A DNA stretch of 64,000 bases from Flavobacterium sp. (GCF_027483985.1 NZ_JAIXTJ010000050.1:1-64000), one strand, 5' to 3'. Numbered from the stretch's first letter, positions 20,686-30,437 are shown. A program made the numbers and translations. The notes: generated by a model not told the origin, from the sequence alone.

Positions 20686-20722
20686 AAATCCCGAAGACTA
20701 ATTATTGGTGTTCGGGATTTTC
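20686..20722 (+). terminator. Terminator after gap
   Basis: 10-bp perfect stem AAATCCCGAA / TTCGGGATTT with a 15-nt loop, 10 nt past the stop codon, followed by a T-rich stretch. Confidence 0.75.
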
Positions 20723-20750
20723 TATTTTCCAACACAAACAAACCCAACCA

Positions 20751-21602
20751 ATGAAATTATTAGTTGATAGTGGATCTACAAAAGCCGATTGGATTGCGAT
20801 AGACGACAACGGAAAAGTATTGTTCACGACACAAACCTTAGGATTAAATCCTGAAGTGTTAGATAAAGAAGAAATCATCAGTCGTTTAGACGATAAATTC
20901 GATATCTCACACAATAAAGATAAAGCTACTCATTTGTTTTTTTACGGCGCTGGATGCGGTACCGATCGAATGAAAAATTTTTTAACCGTGGCTTTTCAAG
21001 AATATTTCGCAAATGCATCAGTTTCTGTTCACGAAGATACCTACGCTGCAGTTTATGCTACTACACCGAAAGATGCAGAAGCTATCGTATGTATTTTAGG
21101 TACAGGTTCAAATTGCAGTTATTTTGATGGGAAAGTACTACATCAAAAAGTACAATCACTAGGGTACATCGCTATGGATGATTGTTCTGGTAATCGTTTT
21201 GGTCGTCATTTATTACGTGGCTACTATTTCAATAAAATGCCTAAAGAATTGGCTTTAGAATTTGAACAAGAATACGACATCGAACCAGATGCAGTGAAAC
21301 ATAATTTGTATAAAGAACCTAATCCAAACGCCTATTTAGCGACGTTTGCAAAGTTTTTAATCAAACATAAAGATACCGAATTCTGTAGAAAATTCATCTT
21401 TGCTGAGTTAGAAGAATTTGTTGAAAATTACATCAAACAATTTGATAATTGCACTGAAATTCCAGTACACTTCGTTGGTTCGATAGCTTTCTATCTAAAA
21501 GACGAATTGGTTGAAGTTTTAACCAAACATAGAATAAAAGTTGGTAATGTACTAAGACGTCCAATCGACGGATTGATTGCTTATCATATTCTAAATAAAT
21601 AA
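20751..21602 (+). CDS. BadF/BadG-type sugar kinase, probable N-acetylglucosamine kinase
   Basis: 283 aa, ASKHA fold. N-terminal phosphate-1 loop LLVDSGSTKADWIAID and the phosphate-2/adenosine region CILGTGSNCSYFDGKV and DDCSGNRFGRHLLRGYY match the BadF/BcrA ATPase family to which eukaryotic-type GlcNAc kinases belong. A role in salvage of GlcNAc from the cell wall is the likely inference in Bacteroidota. Sits between gap and mgsA with a terminator after it; start chosen at the ATG at 20751, next to LLVDSG. Confidence 0.85.
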   Translation: MKLLVDSGSTKADWIAIDDNGKVLFTTQTLGLNPEVLDKEEIISRLDDKFDISHNKDKATHLFFYGAGCGTDRMKNFLTVAFQEYFANASVSVHEDTYAAVYATTPKDAEAIVCILGTGSNCSYFDGKVLHQKVQSLGYIAMDDCSGNRFGRHLLRGYYFNKMPKELALEFEQEYDIEPDAVKHNLYKEPNPNAYLATFAKFLIKHKDTEFCRKFIFAELEEFVENYIKQFDNCTEIPVHFVGSIAFYLKDELVEVLTKHRIKVGNVLRRPIDGLIAYHILNK

Positions 21603-21605
21603 GTA

Positions 21606-21637
21606 GAAAAACCTGACTAGCACGTCAGGTTTTTTTA
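21606..21637 (+). terminator. Terminator after the sugar kinase
   Basis: 8-bp stem AACCTGAC / GTCAGGTT with a 6-nt loop and T7 tail, immediately past the stop. Confidence 0.88.
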
Positions 21638-21665
21638 TTTTTACAGCATAAATAATTCAATCGAT

Positions 21666-22040
21666 ATGGAAATAGCAATAATAGCACACGACGGAAAGAA
21701 GGCTGATTTAGTACAGTTTTTAAACAAAAACAAAGAAATTCTGATTAAAGAAAACATCAAGTTAATTGCAACCGGAACCACTGGTGGAAAAGCAGAAGCC
21801 GCTGGGTTTAAAGTTAAAAAAATGCTATCTGGTCCACTTGGTGGCGATGCACAAATTGCAGCAAGAGTAGCCGAAGGAAAGACAAAAATGGTATTGTTTT
21901 TCAAAGATCCAATGTCTAATCATCCGCACGAAGTGGATATTAACATGCTAATTCGTGTTTGTGATGTCCATAACGTACCCTTAGCAACCAACGAAGCAAC
22001 AGCACAATTATTACTTTTAGGAATAGAAGTTTTGGAGTAA
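21666..22040 (+). CDS. mgsA: Methylglyoxal synthase
   Basis: Converts dihydroxyacetone phosphate to methylglyoxal plus phosphate, a bypass that relieves phosphosugar build-up. Motifs: HDGKKADLVQF near the start, ATGTTGGKAEAAGF (phosphate binding), LSGPLGGDAQIAARVAEG with the catalytic Asp in GGD, FFKDPMSNHPHEVDINML, and the C-terminal NVPLATNEATAQLLL. 124 aa is at the short end (E. coli 152 aa), lacking N- and C-terminal extensions but with all active-site segments. It lies downstream of pfkA, gap and a sugar kinase, consistent with balancing triose phosphates. Confidence 0.95.
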   Translation: MEIAIIAHDGKKADLVQFLNKNKEILIKENIKLIATGTTGGKAEAAGFKVKKMLSGPLGGDAQIAARVAEGKTKMVLFFKDPMSNHPHEVDINMLIRVCDVHNVPLATNEATAQLLLLGIEVLE

Positions 22041-22159
22041 AAACTGGTCTATAGATTGGAGAAAAAGTACAAGTATTCTAATGCAATCAGCTACATAAAC
22101 ATATGGTCCAAAGCTAAAACGTAATTATTTCTATAAAATATAAATAATCAGGACGCAAT

Positions 22160-22540
22160 CTATCGCACTGCAACCATTGAAATTTCCACATTCACACCTT
22201 TAGGCAATCCAGCCACTTGAACCGTTTCACGAGCTGGAGCAGTCGATTCATCAAAGTACTGTCCGTAAACACTATTAATGGCAGCAAAGTCATTCATATC
22301 CATTATGAAAATGGTTGTTTTTACAACGTTTTCAAAAGTCATTTCAGCTGCAGCTAAAACCGCTTTCATATTTTCCATAACTTGTTTAGTCTCTGCCTCA
22401 ATGCTGTCCATCACTAATTCCATAGTAATCGGATTCAAAGCAATTTGCCCAGAAGTATAAAGTGTAGTACCAATCAAAACCGCTTGGTTATAAGGTCCAA
22501 TAGGAGCTGGAGCTTTATCTGTAGTAATTATTTGTTTCAT
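22160..22540 (-). CDS. ridA: RidA family reactive enamine/imine deaminase
   Basis: 126-aa YjgF/YER057c/UK114 protein. Hydrolyses 2-aminoacrylate and related enamines released by PLP enzymes. Signature features: PAPIGPYNQAVLIGTTLYTSGQIALNP, the catalytic Arg region APARETVQVAGLPKGVNVEISMVAV, and conserved Glu near the C-terminus. Full length. Transcribed away from mgsA's stop (convergent) and preceded, on its own strand, by a simple-sequence tract separating it from lptD. Confidence 0.95.
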   Translation of the reverse strand: MKQIITTDKAPAPIGPYNQAVLIGTTLYTSGQIALNPITMELVMDSIEAETKQVMENMKAVLAAAEMTFENVVKTTIFIMDMNDFAAINSVYGQYFDESTAPARETVQVAGLPKGVNVEISMVAVR

Positions 22541-22615
22541 AAAATCTAATATCTAAAATCTAATATCTAAAATCTAATATCTAAAATCTAAAATCTAATA
22601 TCTAAAATCCAAAAT
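22541..22615. repeat. Simple tandem repeat (AAAATCTAATATCT type)
   Basis: Mixed tandem of 7-nt AATCTAA and ATATCTA units filling the whole spacer between lptD and ridA. The same words recur at 29551-29583 and 30382-30436, always between genes. Confidence 0.9.
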
Positions 22616-25360
22616 CTACCTCAAAGTCTGATCTCGTTGTTGTTGCTTATCATATTTAATATCACTCAACACACCAGCTTTGATGCCTATAAAAAATCCC
22701 CAATACGAATTTTGTCCAAAAGGCGACCAATTGAAACTCATGTTCCAGCTCATTAAATCACGATTCAATCGCAACTGCGTAAACGTTACTCCTTTATTGG
22801 TAAAATCATATCCCGAAGAGACTCCAATGCGCCATTTTGGTGTCAAATCAGTATTGGCTGAAACCATCAAAGAGTGACTTGATATATTCTTTTCGCCAGT
22901 AATATTAGAGTAGGTGACCGAATAAGCTAAATTGACATCCCAGGGTATTTCCGCATTGTAAAAGCCCGTGAATGTATCTTCTTTATCGTCTTCGTTAAAA
23001 TCCTTATCAACGTTATTAATCTCTGCATTATTACCAAATAAATCGTCTTCTCGACCACCATTTCGCGTACCTTGGGTGTTTTTCTTTTTCTCGTCTTTAG
23101 AGCTGCTTAGTGAATAATTAATAGTCATATTTGCACTCGTCATTCTAAAAAGTCCACCGCCATTTTCAATATTAAAGGTATTGATTCGTTGTTTGTTAGC
23201 TCCTAACGCATACGGATCTAAAGTGGCTGCAAAATTCACATTCATTTTTTGTTTGAATAAAAGCGTTCCACCGCTAACACGCATCGGTGACCAACGCAAA
23301 GAATCGGCTGCCATATCATAGCTTCCAGAAAACGTTAAGTTATTCAGCAAAATGATTTTTTTCGGAGCAGTTGCGGTCGAATCCTTATCTCTTACTTTTG
23401 CTTCTAATTTATTACTGATGTTAAAACCAATGTTATTAGCAAAACTATTACTTGGAGCGCCAAAAGCACCATTTTCAAATCTTGTGTAAGTTTCCATTTT
23501 ACCACTTGCATCGGAAGCATAAGTATCGTAATACTTTGAAAAACTTGGTAAATAACTATGGGATATCGATGGTGTGATGGTATGACGAATCGATTGAATT
23601 TTAGCGGTTTCCTTAAAGTTAAACGTACCGTAAATTACTGTACCAATAGAGTTCGAAACCGAATAGGTTCTAAACGCATCAAAGCCGTTAACGTCAGTGG
23701 TAACTACCTTTCCAGTTGGTAAAACTGGAGGTGTACTCGTAATTTGAAATTCTTTTCGAATCGTTTTCAAATACCAAGTTTCTTGATAATTGACTGAGGT
23801 AGAAACACTAAAATGTTTAAATACCTTGAAATTGGTGCTTATCGGAATAGAATGTTGCATTCCCGTTCTAGCTTGATCAAACATTTCTTTTTTGAAGAAT
23901 AAACTGTCAGTAGTTTGAAATTGATTCTCTGCCCTTAAGTTATATTGCAAATTTATGTTTTTGAAAAAGCCTTTTTTTATACCATCTTTCGGTGCAAACG
24001 GAAAAATTCGGTCCACACTGGCTTGAATTGTTGGTAAAGTCATACTAATAGACTTCGTTTGCGTATTTTGCGAATGGTTTGCGGTTACCGACAAATTTAC
24101 TTGTGGTACTGAATTAAAAGTCTTTTGGTATGATATAGAAGAGTTTAGCGTATTATTCAAAGATGAACCAATATTCGCTAAGTTTAACGATTGTTGAAAA
24201 TAGGTGCTACTACCTAAATTGACCGAAGCCGAAAATCTAGAATTAGGATTAGATTTAGCATCTTTGGTGTGTGACCATTGAATATTATAAACACGACTTT
24301 TAGAATAATCTGGAAAACCACGTTCGCCATTGATCTGATTTTCAAATCTAACGTTTACGTTACCATTAAAATTATACTTGCTGGCATAACTCGACTCAAA
24401 CCGAATAGCATAACTTCCGTTAGTGAAATAATCGCCGAGTACTGTTAAATCGTAGTTGTCGCTCAAAGCAAAATAATAGCCGCCATTTTGCAAGGCATAA
24501 CCTCTAGTATTATTCTGTCCAAAACTTGGTGGAATGATACCCGAACGACTTTTTTCTGTAATAGGGAAGAAAGCAAAAGGCAAGGCTATTGGTGTAGGAA
24601 CATTGGCGATGTACATATTAGTCAAACCAACTACGACTTTTTTGCCAGGAACCAATTTAGCTTTTCTAGCATAAAAAAAGTACTCTGGATCATCAAGATC
24701 TTTAGAAGTAGTGATTTTAGCACCTTTCATAAAATAAACAGAATCGTTTTCCTTCTTGACAATTTCTGTTTTAATATTCATTTCTTGTTGAGAAGTTCTA
24801 GAATTCCAAATTAAAGCTTTCTTTGTTTTGTAATTAAAACGAATAGAATCGGGTTCCACAATATTAGAGCCTTGTTTAAAAACGGGCAATTGAGTATAAT
24901 TTCCTAACGAATCTTTTAATCTTCCGGCATAAACTTCGTTCTTTTCATAATCAAAAACAATGATTCCCGACTTTAATTCATAATCCAAATAGTTCAATTC
25001 GGCACCATCGTAGAGCGTGATTATTTTTTTCTTTTGATCAAACTTGGCATATTTTTTAGCACGATATTTAACCTTACCTTCAAGCACCGATTTCATTTTT
25101 TTTACGGTATCGAGCTTTAAAGTGTCAATTTTTTTAAGGGTCGGATTGGGTAATTCTGGATCGGTGTCGGTTGGTTTTATTGGGCTATTTACTTGATTTT
25201 TAGCAGGAAAAGATTTCTTGCCTTTTGGTGTTTCTTGAGCACATAAGCTAGAACTTCCAATTGTTAGGAAATAGGCTGATAAAACGATATAAAATAAGTT
25301 TGTACGCAAAGGTTTAAATGCTATTTTTGTAAAAATATGGCTTGATTTTTGAACAGCCAA
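22616..25360 (-). CDS. lptD: LptD-like LPS assembly outer membrane protein
   Basis: 914 aa, predicted to form the outer-membrane barrel that places lipopolysaccharide in the outer leaflet with LptE. An N-terminal hydrophobic segment (~23-42, ending SSSLCAQ) acts as signal peptide. An OstA/LptA-like beta-jellyroll with repeated GAELNYLDYELKSGIIVFDY-type strands covers ~100-260. The rest is barrel strands, many ending in aromatic residues (FFTNGSYAIRFESSY, YWGFFIGIKAGV). Characteristic IALPFAFFPITEKSRSGIIPP is present. The gene is divergent from the amidase and MCE genes, forming an envelope cluster. Identification is by domain order, so distant Bacteroidota-type LptD rather than close to E. 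coli. Confidence 0.88.
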   Translation of the reverse strand: MAVQKSSHIFTKIAFKPLRTNLFYIVLSAYFLTIGSSSLCAQETPKGKKSFPAKNQVNSPIKPTDTDPELPNPTLKKIDTLKLDTVKKMKSVLEGKVKYRAKKYAKFDQKKKIITLYDGAELNYLDYELKSGIIVFDYEKNEVYAGRLKDSLGNYTQLPVFKQGSNIVEPDSIRFNYKTKKALIWNSRTSQQEMNIKTEIVKKENDSVYFMKGAKITTSKDLDDPEYFFYARKAKLVPGKKVVVGLTNMYIANVPTPIALPFAFFPITEKSRSGIIPPSFGQNNTRGYALQNGGYYFALSDNYDLTVLGDYFTNGSYAIRFESSYASKYNFNGNVNVRFENQINGERGFPDYSKSRVYNIQWSHTKDAKSNPNSRFSASVNLGSSTYFQQSLNLANIGSSLNNTLNSSISYQKTFNSVPQVNLSVTANHSQNTQTKSISMTLPTIQASVDRIFPFAPKDGIKKGFFKNINLQYNLRAENQFQTTDSLFFKKEMFDQARTGMQHSIPISTNFKVFKHFSVSTSVNYQETWYLKTIRKEFQITSTPPVLPTGKVVTTDVNGFDAFRTYSVSNSIGTVIYGTFNFKETAKIQSIRHTITPSISHSYLPSFSKYYDTYASDASGKMETYTRFENGAFGAPSNSFANNIGFNISNKLEAKVRDKDSTATAPKKIILLNNLTFSGSYDMAADSLRWSPMRVSGGTLLFKQKMNVNFAATLDPYALGANKQRINTFNIENGGGLFRMTSANMTINYSLSSSKDEKKKNTQGTRNGGREDDLFGNNAEINNVDKDFNEDDKEDTFTGFYNAEIPWDVNLAYSVTYSNITGEKNISSHSLMVSANTDLTPKWRIGVSSGYDFTNKGVTFTQLRLNRDLMSWNMSFNWSPFGQNSYWGFFIGIKAGVLSDIKYDKQQQRDQTLR

Positions 25361-25443
25361 ACTTACATATTATTTTTCGTCAAAAATAGATAAATAATAA
25401 ATTTATAACCTTGAAGTTTTAATTAAAATTAACTTTTATAACA

Positions 25444-26613
25444 ATGATTAACATATATAGAACTAAAAATATACTTTCAGTAACACTTTTAATGTGCTCC
25501 ATTTTTAGCTTTTCACAATCTAGTAAGTTCAAAGTAGCTTTAGATGCCGGACACGGAGACCACGATTTTGGTGCGGTATATAACGGTCATATTGAAAAAA
25601 ACATCAATTTAGCCATTGTCTTAAAGGTAGGCAAAATACTAGAAAAAAATGCCAGTATCGACGTAATTTATACCCGAAAAACCGATGTTTTTATAGGTTT
25701 AATTGAAAGAGCCAACATAGCCAATAAGGCAGATGCCAATATTTTTGTATCTATTCATTGTAACGCGAACAAAAATACGGTGGCCGACGGAACAGAGACT
25801 TATGTAATGGGTATGAATAAAAACGCATCTAATCTTGAAGCAGCAAAACGTGAGAATGCCGTTATATCACTTGAAAAAGATTACAAACAAAAATACCAAG
25901 GTTTTGATCCGAATAAACCAGAATCAATGTTTGGTATTACCATAATGCAAGAAGAATTTCTTGAAAACAGTATTGCTTTAGCGGGTAAAATTCAAGATAG
26001 GTTTGTAAAAGATTTAGGTAAGAAAAGTAGAGGTGGAGGCGTAAAGCAAGCTCCTTACATGGTTTTGCATAAAGCTTACATGCCGAGAGTTCTTATTGAA
26101 ACAGGTTTTTTATCTAATCCAGTTGAAGGAAATATCTTAGATTCCGAACAAGGACAACAAGATATTGCTGAGGCGATTGCCAAAGCAATTATAAGCTACA
26201 AAAAAGATTTATTTGACGGTGGAGAAGACGAAGGTGCGCAAGAAATCAAACCATCTCAGCGTGTAGAAAATAGTCCGGTAAAAACTTCACCAGAACCAAA
26301 AAAAGCTGACTCTGTAATAAAGAAAATCGAACCTAAAGTAGATTCTAAACCTACTGCTAAAGGTGTGGTTTTTAAAGTACAAATATCAGCAAGCTCTAAG
26401 AAATTAGAAACCATTCCAAGTAATTTTAATGGTTTAAGAAACATTTCGAGTTCCTACAATAATAGTATCTACAAATACATGTTTGGAGAAACATCAAATT
26501 ATGAGGAAGCCAAAAAATTATTGCAAGAAGCTAAAACCAAAGGGTACTCCTCTGCGTTTATTATTGCATTTAAAGATGGGAAAAGTGTCGATGTTAAAGA
26601 TATTATCAAATAA
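25444..26613 (+). CDS. N-acetylmuramoyl-L-alanine amidase with C-terminal SPOR-like domain
   Basis: Zinc amidase (Amidase_3 fold) that splits the septal glycan-peptide bond. A signal peptide (~1-25, ending SFSQ) is followed by a catalytic domain of ~28-255: VALDAGHGDHDFGAVYNG (His), HIEKNINLAIVLKV (Glu), VSIHCNAN (His), RVLIETGFLSNP (Glu). A Pro/Lys/Glu linker follows, and residues ~300-389 (VFKVQISASS, YKYMFGETSNYEEAKKLLQE) look like an SPOR peptidoglycan-binding domain, which would target division sites. Divergent from lptD, 37 nt ahead of the MCE gene. Confidence 0.92.
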   Translation: MINIYRTKNILSVTLLMCSIFSFSQSSKFKVALDAGHGDHDFGAVYNGHIEKNINLAIVLKVGKILEKNASIDVIYTRKTDVFIGLIERANIANKADANIFVSIHCNANKNTVADGTETYVMGMNKNASNLEAAKRENAVISLEKDYKQKYQGFDPNKPESMFGITIMQEEFLENSIALAGKIQDRFVKDLGKKSRGGGVKQAPYMVLHKAYMPRVLIETGFLSNPVEGNILDSEQGQQDIAEAIAKAIISYKKDLFDGGEDEGAQEIKPSQRVENSPVKTSPEPKKADSVIKKIEPKVDSKPTAKGVVFKVQISASSKKLETIPSNFNGLRNISSSYNNSIYKYMFGETSNYEEAKKLLQEAKTKGYSSAFIIAFKDGKSVDVKDIIK

Positions 26614-26650
26614 TATACTATTTTTGTATTCATAAAATAAAACTACAATT

Positions 26651-27601
26651 TTGAAATTATCAAGAGAAATTAAAGCCGCTATTTTAGTTATTGCCTCAAT
26701 ATTACTTTTTATTTGGGGTTATAGCTTTTTAAAAGGAAGAGACTTATTTACCAATTACAAAAACCTTTATGTTGAATATGAGAACATTGAAGGACTTACT
26801 GCTTCGTCTCCAGTTACCATTAACGGATTAATTGTTGGTAAAGTAAGCTCCGTTGCAATAAATAATGAAACCGGAAAAATTAAAGTCGAAATGCAAATCA
26901 ATTCTGATTTTCCAATCAAAAAAACTAGCATAGCTGAAATTTACGCTCCAAGTCCTATCGGTGGCAAACAAATTGCAATCATTCCGACAAAAGAAGGTCA
27001 AGATGCAGTCGATGGCGACTTTTTAGTTTCATCAAGTAAATTAGGTTTAACCGATGAATTAGCCAAACAAATCGAACCGCTGAAAGATAAAATAACTAAG
27101 TTACTAGACAATGCCAACGTAATGCTTGAAAACGTAAATCAAGTATTGGACGCGAAATCGAAAGAAAATCTGAGAAACAGTTTAGCCAATCTAAATGAAA
27201 TATTAGTAGAATTCAAAGGCGCTTCCAAAGAGGTAAACGAAATGCTAGCTCAGAATAAGTCGAAAATTAGTGGCACAATGAACAATGTAGAAAAAGCATC
27301 AGCTAATTTTTCTAAAGTATCGGATTCTTTAGCTAAAGCAAATATTGGGCAAACGGTTAAAAATCTTGAAAAAACATTAGCTAATGTCGACAAGATGATG
27401 GGCGATTTACAAGCAGGAAAAGGAACAATGGGCAAATTGCTTAAAGATGATGCGATGTACTCTAATTTTACGAAAACATCCAAAGAGTTAGAATTATTAT
27501 TGCAAGATTTACGATTGAATCCAACAAGATATGTGAATGTTTCTCTTTTCGGAAAGAAAAACAAACCTTACACAGCACCAAAAAACGACACAATTAAATA
27601 G
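26651..27601 (+). CDS. MlaD/MCE family phospholipid-transport protein
   Basis: 316 aa. A single N-terminal helix (~9-26, AAILVIASILLFIWGYSFL) anchors it in the inner membrane. The MCE domain spans ~35-115 (NIEGLTASSPVTINGLIVGKVSSV, AEIYAPSPIGGKQIAII). An extended alpha-helical region rich in Asn/Lys/Leu follows (~130-260), as in proteins that form MCE hexamer channels. It probably moves phospholipid between membranes; no permease or ATPase partner is adjacent. TTG start at 26651 directly before KLSREIKAAIL. 37 nt behind the amidase gene and 15 nt before the Fe-S protein gene, so possibly one transcript. Confidence 0.9.
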   Translation: MKLSREIKAAILVIASILLFIWGYSFLKGRDLFTNYKNLYVEYENIEGLTASSPVTINGLIVGKVSSVAINNETGKIKVEMQINSDFPIKKTSIAEIYAPSPIGGKQIAIIPTKEGQDAVDGDFLVSSSKLGLTDELAKQIEPLKDKITKLLDNANVMLENVNQVLDAKSKENLRNSLANLNEILVEFKGASKEVNEMLAQNKSKISGTMNNVEKASANFSKVSDSLAKANIGQTVKNLEKTLANVDKMMGDLQAGKGTMGKLLKDDAMYSNFTKTSKELELLLQDLRLNPTRYVNVSLFGKKNKPYTAPKNDTIK

Positions 27602-27616
27602 AATAAAAAGACTATT

Positions 27617-28951
27617 ATGGAAATTTTAGCCAGTATATTTTTCGCACTATTACTAATCATCGGATTCGGATATTTTACCATCAATGTCAAAAAGTTAATC
27701 CGTAACATAAATTTAGGTCAAGACGTTAATCGCTCTGATAATTCTTCTGAAAGATGGAAAAATATGGCGATGATTGCACTCGGACAATCTAAAATGATTA
27801 AGAGACCTATTGCAGGATTTTTACATGTTATTGTTTATGTAGGTTTCGTAATCATTAACATCGAATTATTAGAAATCATTATAGATGGTTTGTTTAACAC
27901 GCACCGTGTATTCAAGTTTATGGGAGGTTTATACGACTTCTTAATTGCTTCTTTCGAAATTTTAGCAGTTTTAGTACTAGCAGCGGTAGTTGTTTTTTGG
28001 ACGAGAAGAAATGTATCCAAATTAAAACGTTTTACTAGTTCAGATTTGGACGGTAAACCTAAAAATGACGCGAACTACATCTTGTATTTTGAAGTAGTTT
28101 TAATGTCGTTGTTTTTGTTAATGAATGCAGCAGACTTGCACCTTCAAAACTTACCAGAGGTTTTTGGACACTACGAAAAAGCAGGTTCGTTTCCGATATC
28201 ACAATTTTTGACACCGATTTTTGACGGAATGAGTACGCCATTAGTATTCATGTTAGAGCGCACATTTTGGTGGTTACACATCATCGGAATATTAATATTT
28301 TTGAATTATCTATATTTCTCTAAACACTTACACATCTTATTAGCATTTCCGAATACGTATTTTGCAGACTTAAACGCAAAAGGTAAATTTGATAACCTGG
28401 AAAGTGTAACTAAAGAAGTAAAATTAATGATGGATCCAAACGCCGATCCATTTGCTGCGCAACCTGTCGATGAAAATGCAGTTCCAAGCAAATTTGGCGC
28501 AAGTGATGTAATGGATTTGAATTGGGTTCAGTTACTAAACGCTTATACTTGTACAGAATGCGGTCGTTGTACTTCGGCTTGTCCTGCCAATCAAACAGGA
28601 AAAAAATTGTCTCCACGTAAAATCATGATGGATACAAGAGACAGACTAGAAGAGGTTGGTAGAAATATAGATAAAAACAAAGGTGTTTTTGTACCAGATA
28701 ATGTGTCATTACTTAATAATTACATTACTACTGAAGAACTTTGGGCTTGTACATCTTGTAACGCTTGTGTAGAAGAATGTCCTGTAAATATTAGTCCATT
28801 ATCAATCATCACAGACATGCGTCGTTTCTTAGTTATGGAACAAAGCGCAGCACCACAATCGTTGAATGCAATGATGACAAACATTGAAAATAATGGAGCG
28901 CCATGGCAGTACAACCAAATGGACAGATTAAACTGGAAAGACGAACAATAA
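27617..28951 (+). CDS. Membrane-bound (Fe-S) oxidoreductase, HdrD/GlpC-like
   Basis: 444 aa. The N-terminal ~270 residues hold about five transmembrane helices (ILASIFFALLLIIGFGYFT, LHVIVYVGFVIINIELLEII and others) resembling the nitrate reductase gamma or HdrE membrane module with possible haem His residues. The C-terminal part carries two 4Fe-4S motifs: CTECGRCTSACPANQ and CTSCNACVEECPVN. It pairs with the CCG-domain protein encoded at 29588, which together would form a quinone-linked electron-transfer complex of the heterodisulfide reductase type. The donor is unknown. Confidence 0.88.
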   Translation: MEILASIFFALLLIIGFGYFTINVKKLIRNINLGQDVNRSDNSSERWKNMAMIALGQSKMIKRPIAGFLHVIVYVGFVIINIELLEIIIDGLFNTHRVFKFMGGLYDFLIASFEILAVLVLAAVVVFWTRRNVSKLKRFTSSDLDGKPKNDANYILYFEVVLMSLFLLMNAADLHLQNLPEVFGHYEKAGSFPISQFLTPIFDGMSTPLVFMLERTFWWLHIIGILIFLNYLYFSKHLHILLAFPNTYFADLNAKGKFDNLESVTKEVKLMMDPNADPFAAQPVDENAVPSKFGASDVMDLNWVQLLNAYTCTECGRCTSACPANQTGKKLSPRKIMMDTRDRLEEVGRNIDKNKGVFVPDNVSLLNNYITTEELWACTSCNACVEECPVNISPLSIITDMRRFLVMEQSAAPQSLNAMMTNIENNGAPWQYNQMDRLNWKDEQ

Positions 28952-29064
28952 AATACGATAGAGACACGATTCTTTGCGTCTCCATAAAAGATAAGTGATA
29001 TTTTCTCATAAATGTGAGGCTTGAGAAATTGTCTAAAGGAATGTGAAATTATAAATTTAAAATC

Positions 29065-29511
29065 ATGAAAACGGAAGACATTGAAAAAAACCTCCAAACA
29101 TTAACCGAAAACGGACAATATTTGAGTCCGATTTTGAAAGAAGGAATTAAGAATTATTTAATTGATATCGACGGAACCATTTGCGATGATATTCCAAACG
29201 AAGAACCAGAGCGAATGTTAACAGCAGAAGTTTATCCCGATGCTTTAGCCACTTTAAACCGTTGGTATGATGAAGGACATATTATATTCTTCTTCACTTC
29301 AAGAACAGAAGCACACAGAGAATATACCGAACGTTGGTTAAAACAACACGGTTTTAAATACCACGGAATGGTAATGGGTAAGCCTCGCGGAGGAAATTAC
29401 CACTGGATTGATAATCATTTAGTGAAAGCCACTCGTTATAGAGGAAAATTCACCGACTTAATAGAAAAAGAAGTAACCATCGAAGTTTTTGACGATGGAC
29501 AACATGAGTAA
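29065..29511 (+). CDS. HAD-superfamily hydrolase, small
   Basis: 148 aa. HAD motif I LIDIDGTICDD gives the nucleophile and acid/base aspartates (about residues 33-35), motif II IIFFFTSRTEA supplies the Ser/Thr, and motif III/IV lie in KPRGGNYHWIDNHLVKATRYRG. Acts on a phosphorylated small molecule by inference. Public annotation often calls relatives phosphoheptose isomerase, but no SIS domain is visible here. It sits between the two iron-sulfur protein genes (113 nt after the first, 76 nt before the second), so it belongs to the same cluster. Confidence 0.8.
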   Translation: MKTEDIEKNLQTLTENGQYLSPILKEGIKNYLIDIDGTICDDIPNEEPERMLTAEVYPDALATLNRWYDEGHIIFFFTSRTEAHREYTERWLKQHGFKYHGMVMGKPRGGNYHWIDNHLVKATRYRGKFTDLIEKEVTIEVFDDGQHE

Positions 29512-29550
29512 TATTAAATATAAGATTTTAGTTATCAGTTTTTCAAAATA

Positions 29551-29583
29551 AATCTAAAATCTAAAATCTAAAATCTAAAATTA
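29551..29583. repeat. Simple tandem repeat (AATCTAA heptamer)
   Basis: Four to five copies of AAATCTA directly before the CCG-domain gene; same repeat family as at 22541 and 30382. Confidence 0.85.
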
Positions 29584-29587
29584 AAAG

Positions 29588-30379
29588 ATGTCAGAAGTAT
29601 TGAACGTGCCAACAATGGCAGAAATGTTAGCTCAAGGCAAACAACCTGAAGTTTTATTTTGGGTAGGTTGCGCAGGAAGTTTTGATGATAGAGCAAAAAG
29701 AATTACTAAAGCATTCGTACGAATTTTAAATCGTGCCAACGTTGAATTTGCTGTGCTTGGAACCGAAGAGAGTTGCACAGGTGATCCTGCCAAACGTGCA
29801 GGTAACGAATTTTTATTTCAAATGCAAGCCATGATGAACATCGAAGTGCTTAATGCCTATGAAGCCAAGAAGATTGTTACAGCCTGTCCACATTGTTTCA
29901 ATACACTAAAAAATGAATATCCCGAATTAGGTGGTAAATATGAAGTGGTGCACCACACCGAGTTTCTAAAATCATTACTAGATGCTGGTAGACTAACGAT
30001 TGAAGGCGGACAGTTTAAAGGTAAAAAAATTACCTTCCACGATCCATGTTACTTGGGTAGAGCCAACAATATTTATGAAGCGCCAAGAGATTTAATTCAA
30101 AAATTAGATGCTGAATTGGTAGAAATGAAACGCTCCAAAGCTAACGGCTTATGCTGTGGTGCAGGTGGCGCGCAAATGTTTAAAGATGCCGAAAAAGGTG
30201 ACAAAGAAATCAACATCGAAAGAACAGAAGACGCGCTTGAAACCAAGCCAGATATTATAGCAGCAGGTTGTCCGTTTTGCAATACAATGATGACCGATGG
30301 TGTAAAAAACAAAGAAAAAGAAGCCGAAATAAAAGTACTAGATATAGCCGAATTAATAGCAAACGCCCAAGATCTATAA
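29588..30379 (+). CDS. (Fe-S)-binding protein with two CCG domains
   Basis: 263 aa, cytosolic. Two cysteine-rich CCG domains as in HdrB, GlpC and LutA/LldE: the first near residues 20-110 (WVGCAGSFD, TACPHCFNTLKNEYP), the second near 150-245 (FHDPCYLGRANN, LCCGAGGAQMF, AAGCPFCNTMM). Such domains hold a non-cubane 4Fe-4S cluster and pass electrons from a membrane partner, here probably the product of the gene at 27617. Flanked on both sides by short AATCTAA simple repeats. Confidence 0.9.
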   Translation: MSEVLNVPTMAEMLAQGKQPEVLFWVGCAGSFDDRAKRITKAFVRILNRANVEFAVLGTEESCTGDPAKRAGNEFLFQMQAMMNIEVLNAYEAKKIVTACPHCFNTLKNEYPELGGKYEVVHHTEFLKSLLDAGRLTIEGGQFKGKKITFHDPCYLGRANNIYEAPRDLIQKLDAELVEMKRSKANGLCCGAGGAQMFKDAEKGDKEINIERTEDALETKPDIIAAGCPFCNTMMTDGVKNKEKEAEIKVLDIAELIANAQDL

Positions 30380-30381
30380 AA

Positions 30382-30436
30382 TTCAATATCTAAAATCTAA
30401 TATCTAAAATCTAAAATCTAAAATCTAATATCCAAA
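30382..30436. repeat. Simple tandem repeat (TAAAATCTAATATC type)
   Basis: Fills the spacer between the CCG-domain gene and the next ORF; the same words as at 22541. Confidence 0.88.
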
Positions 30437-30437
30437 A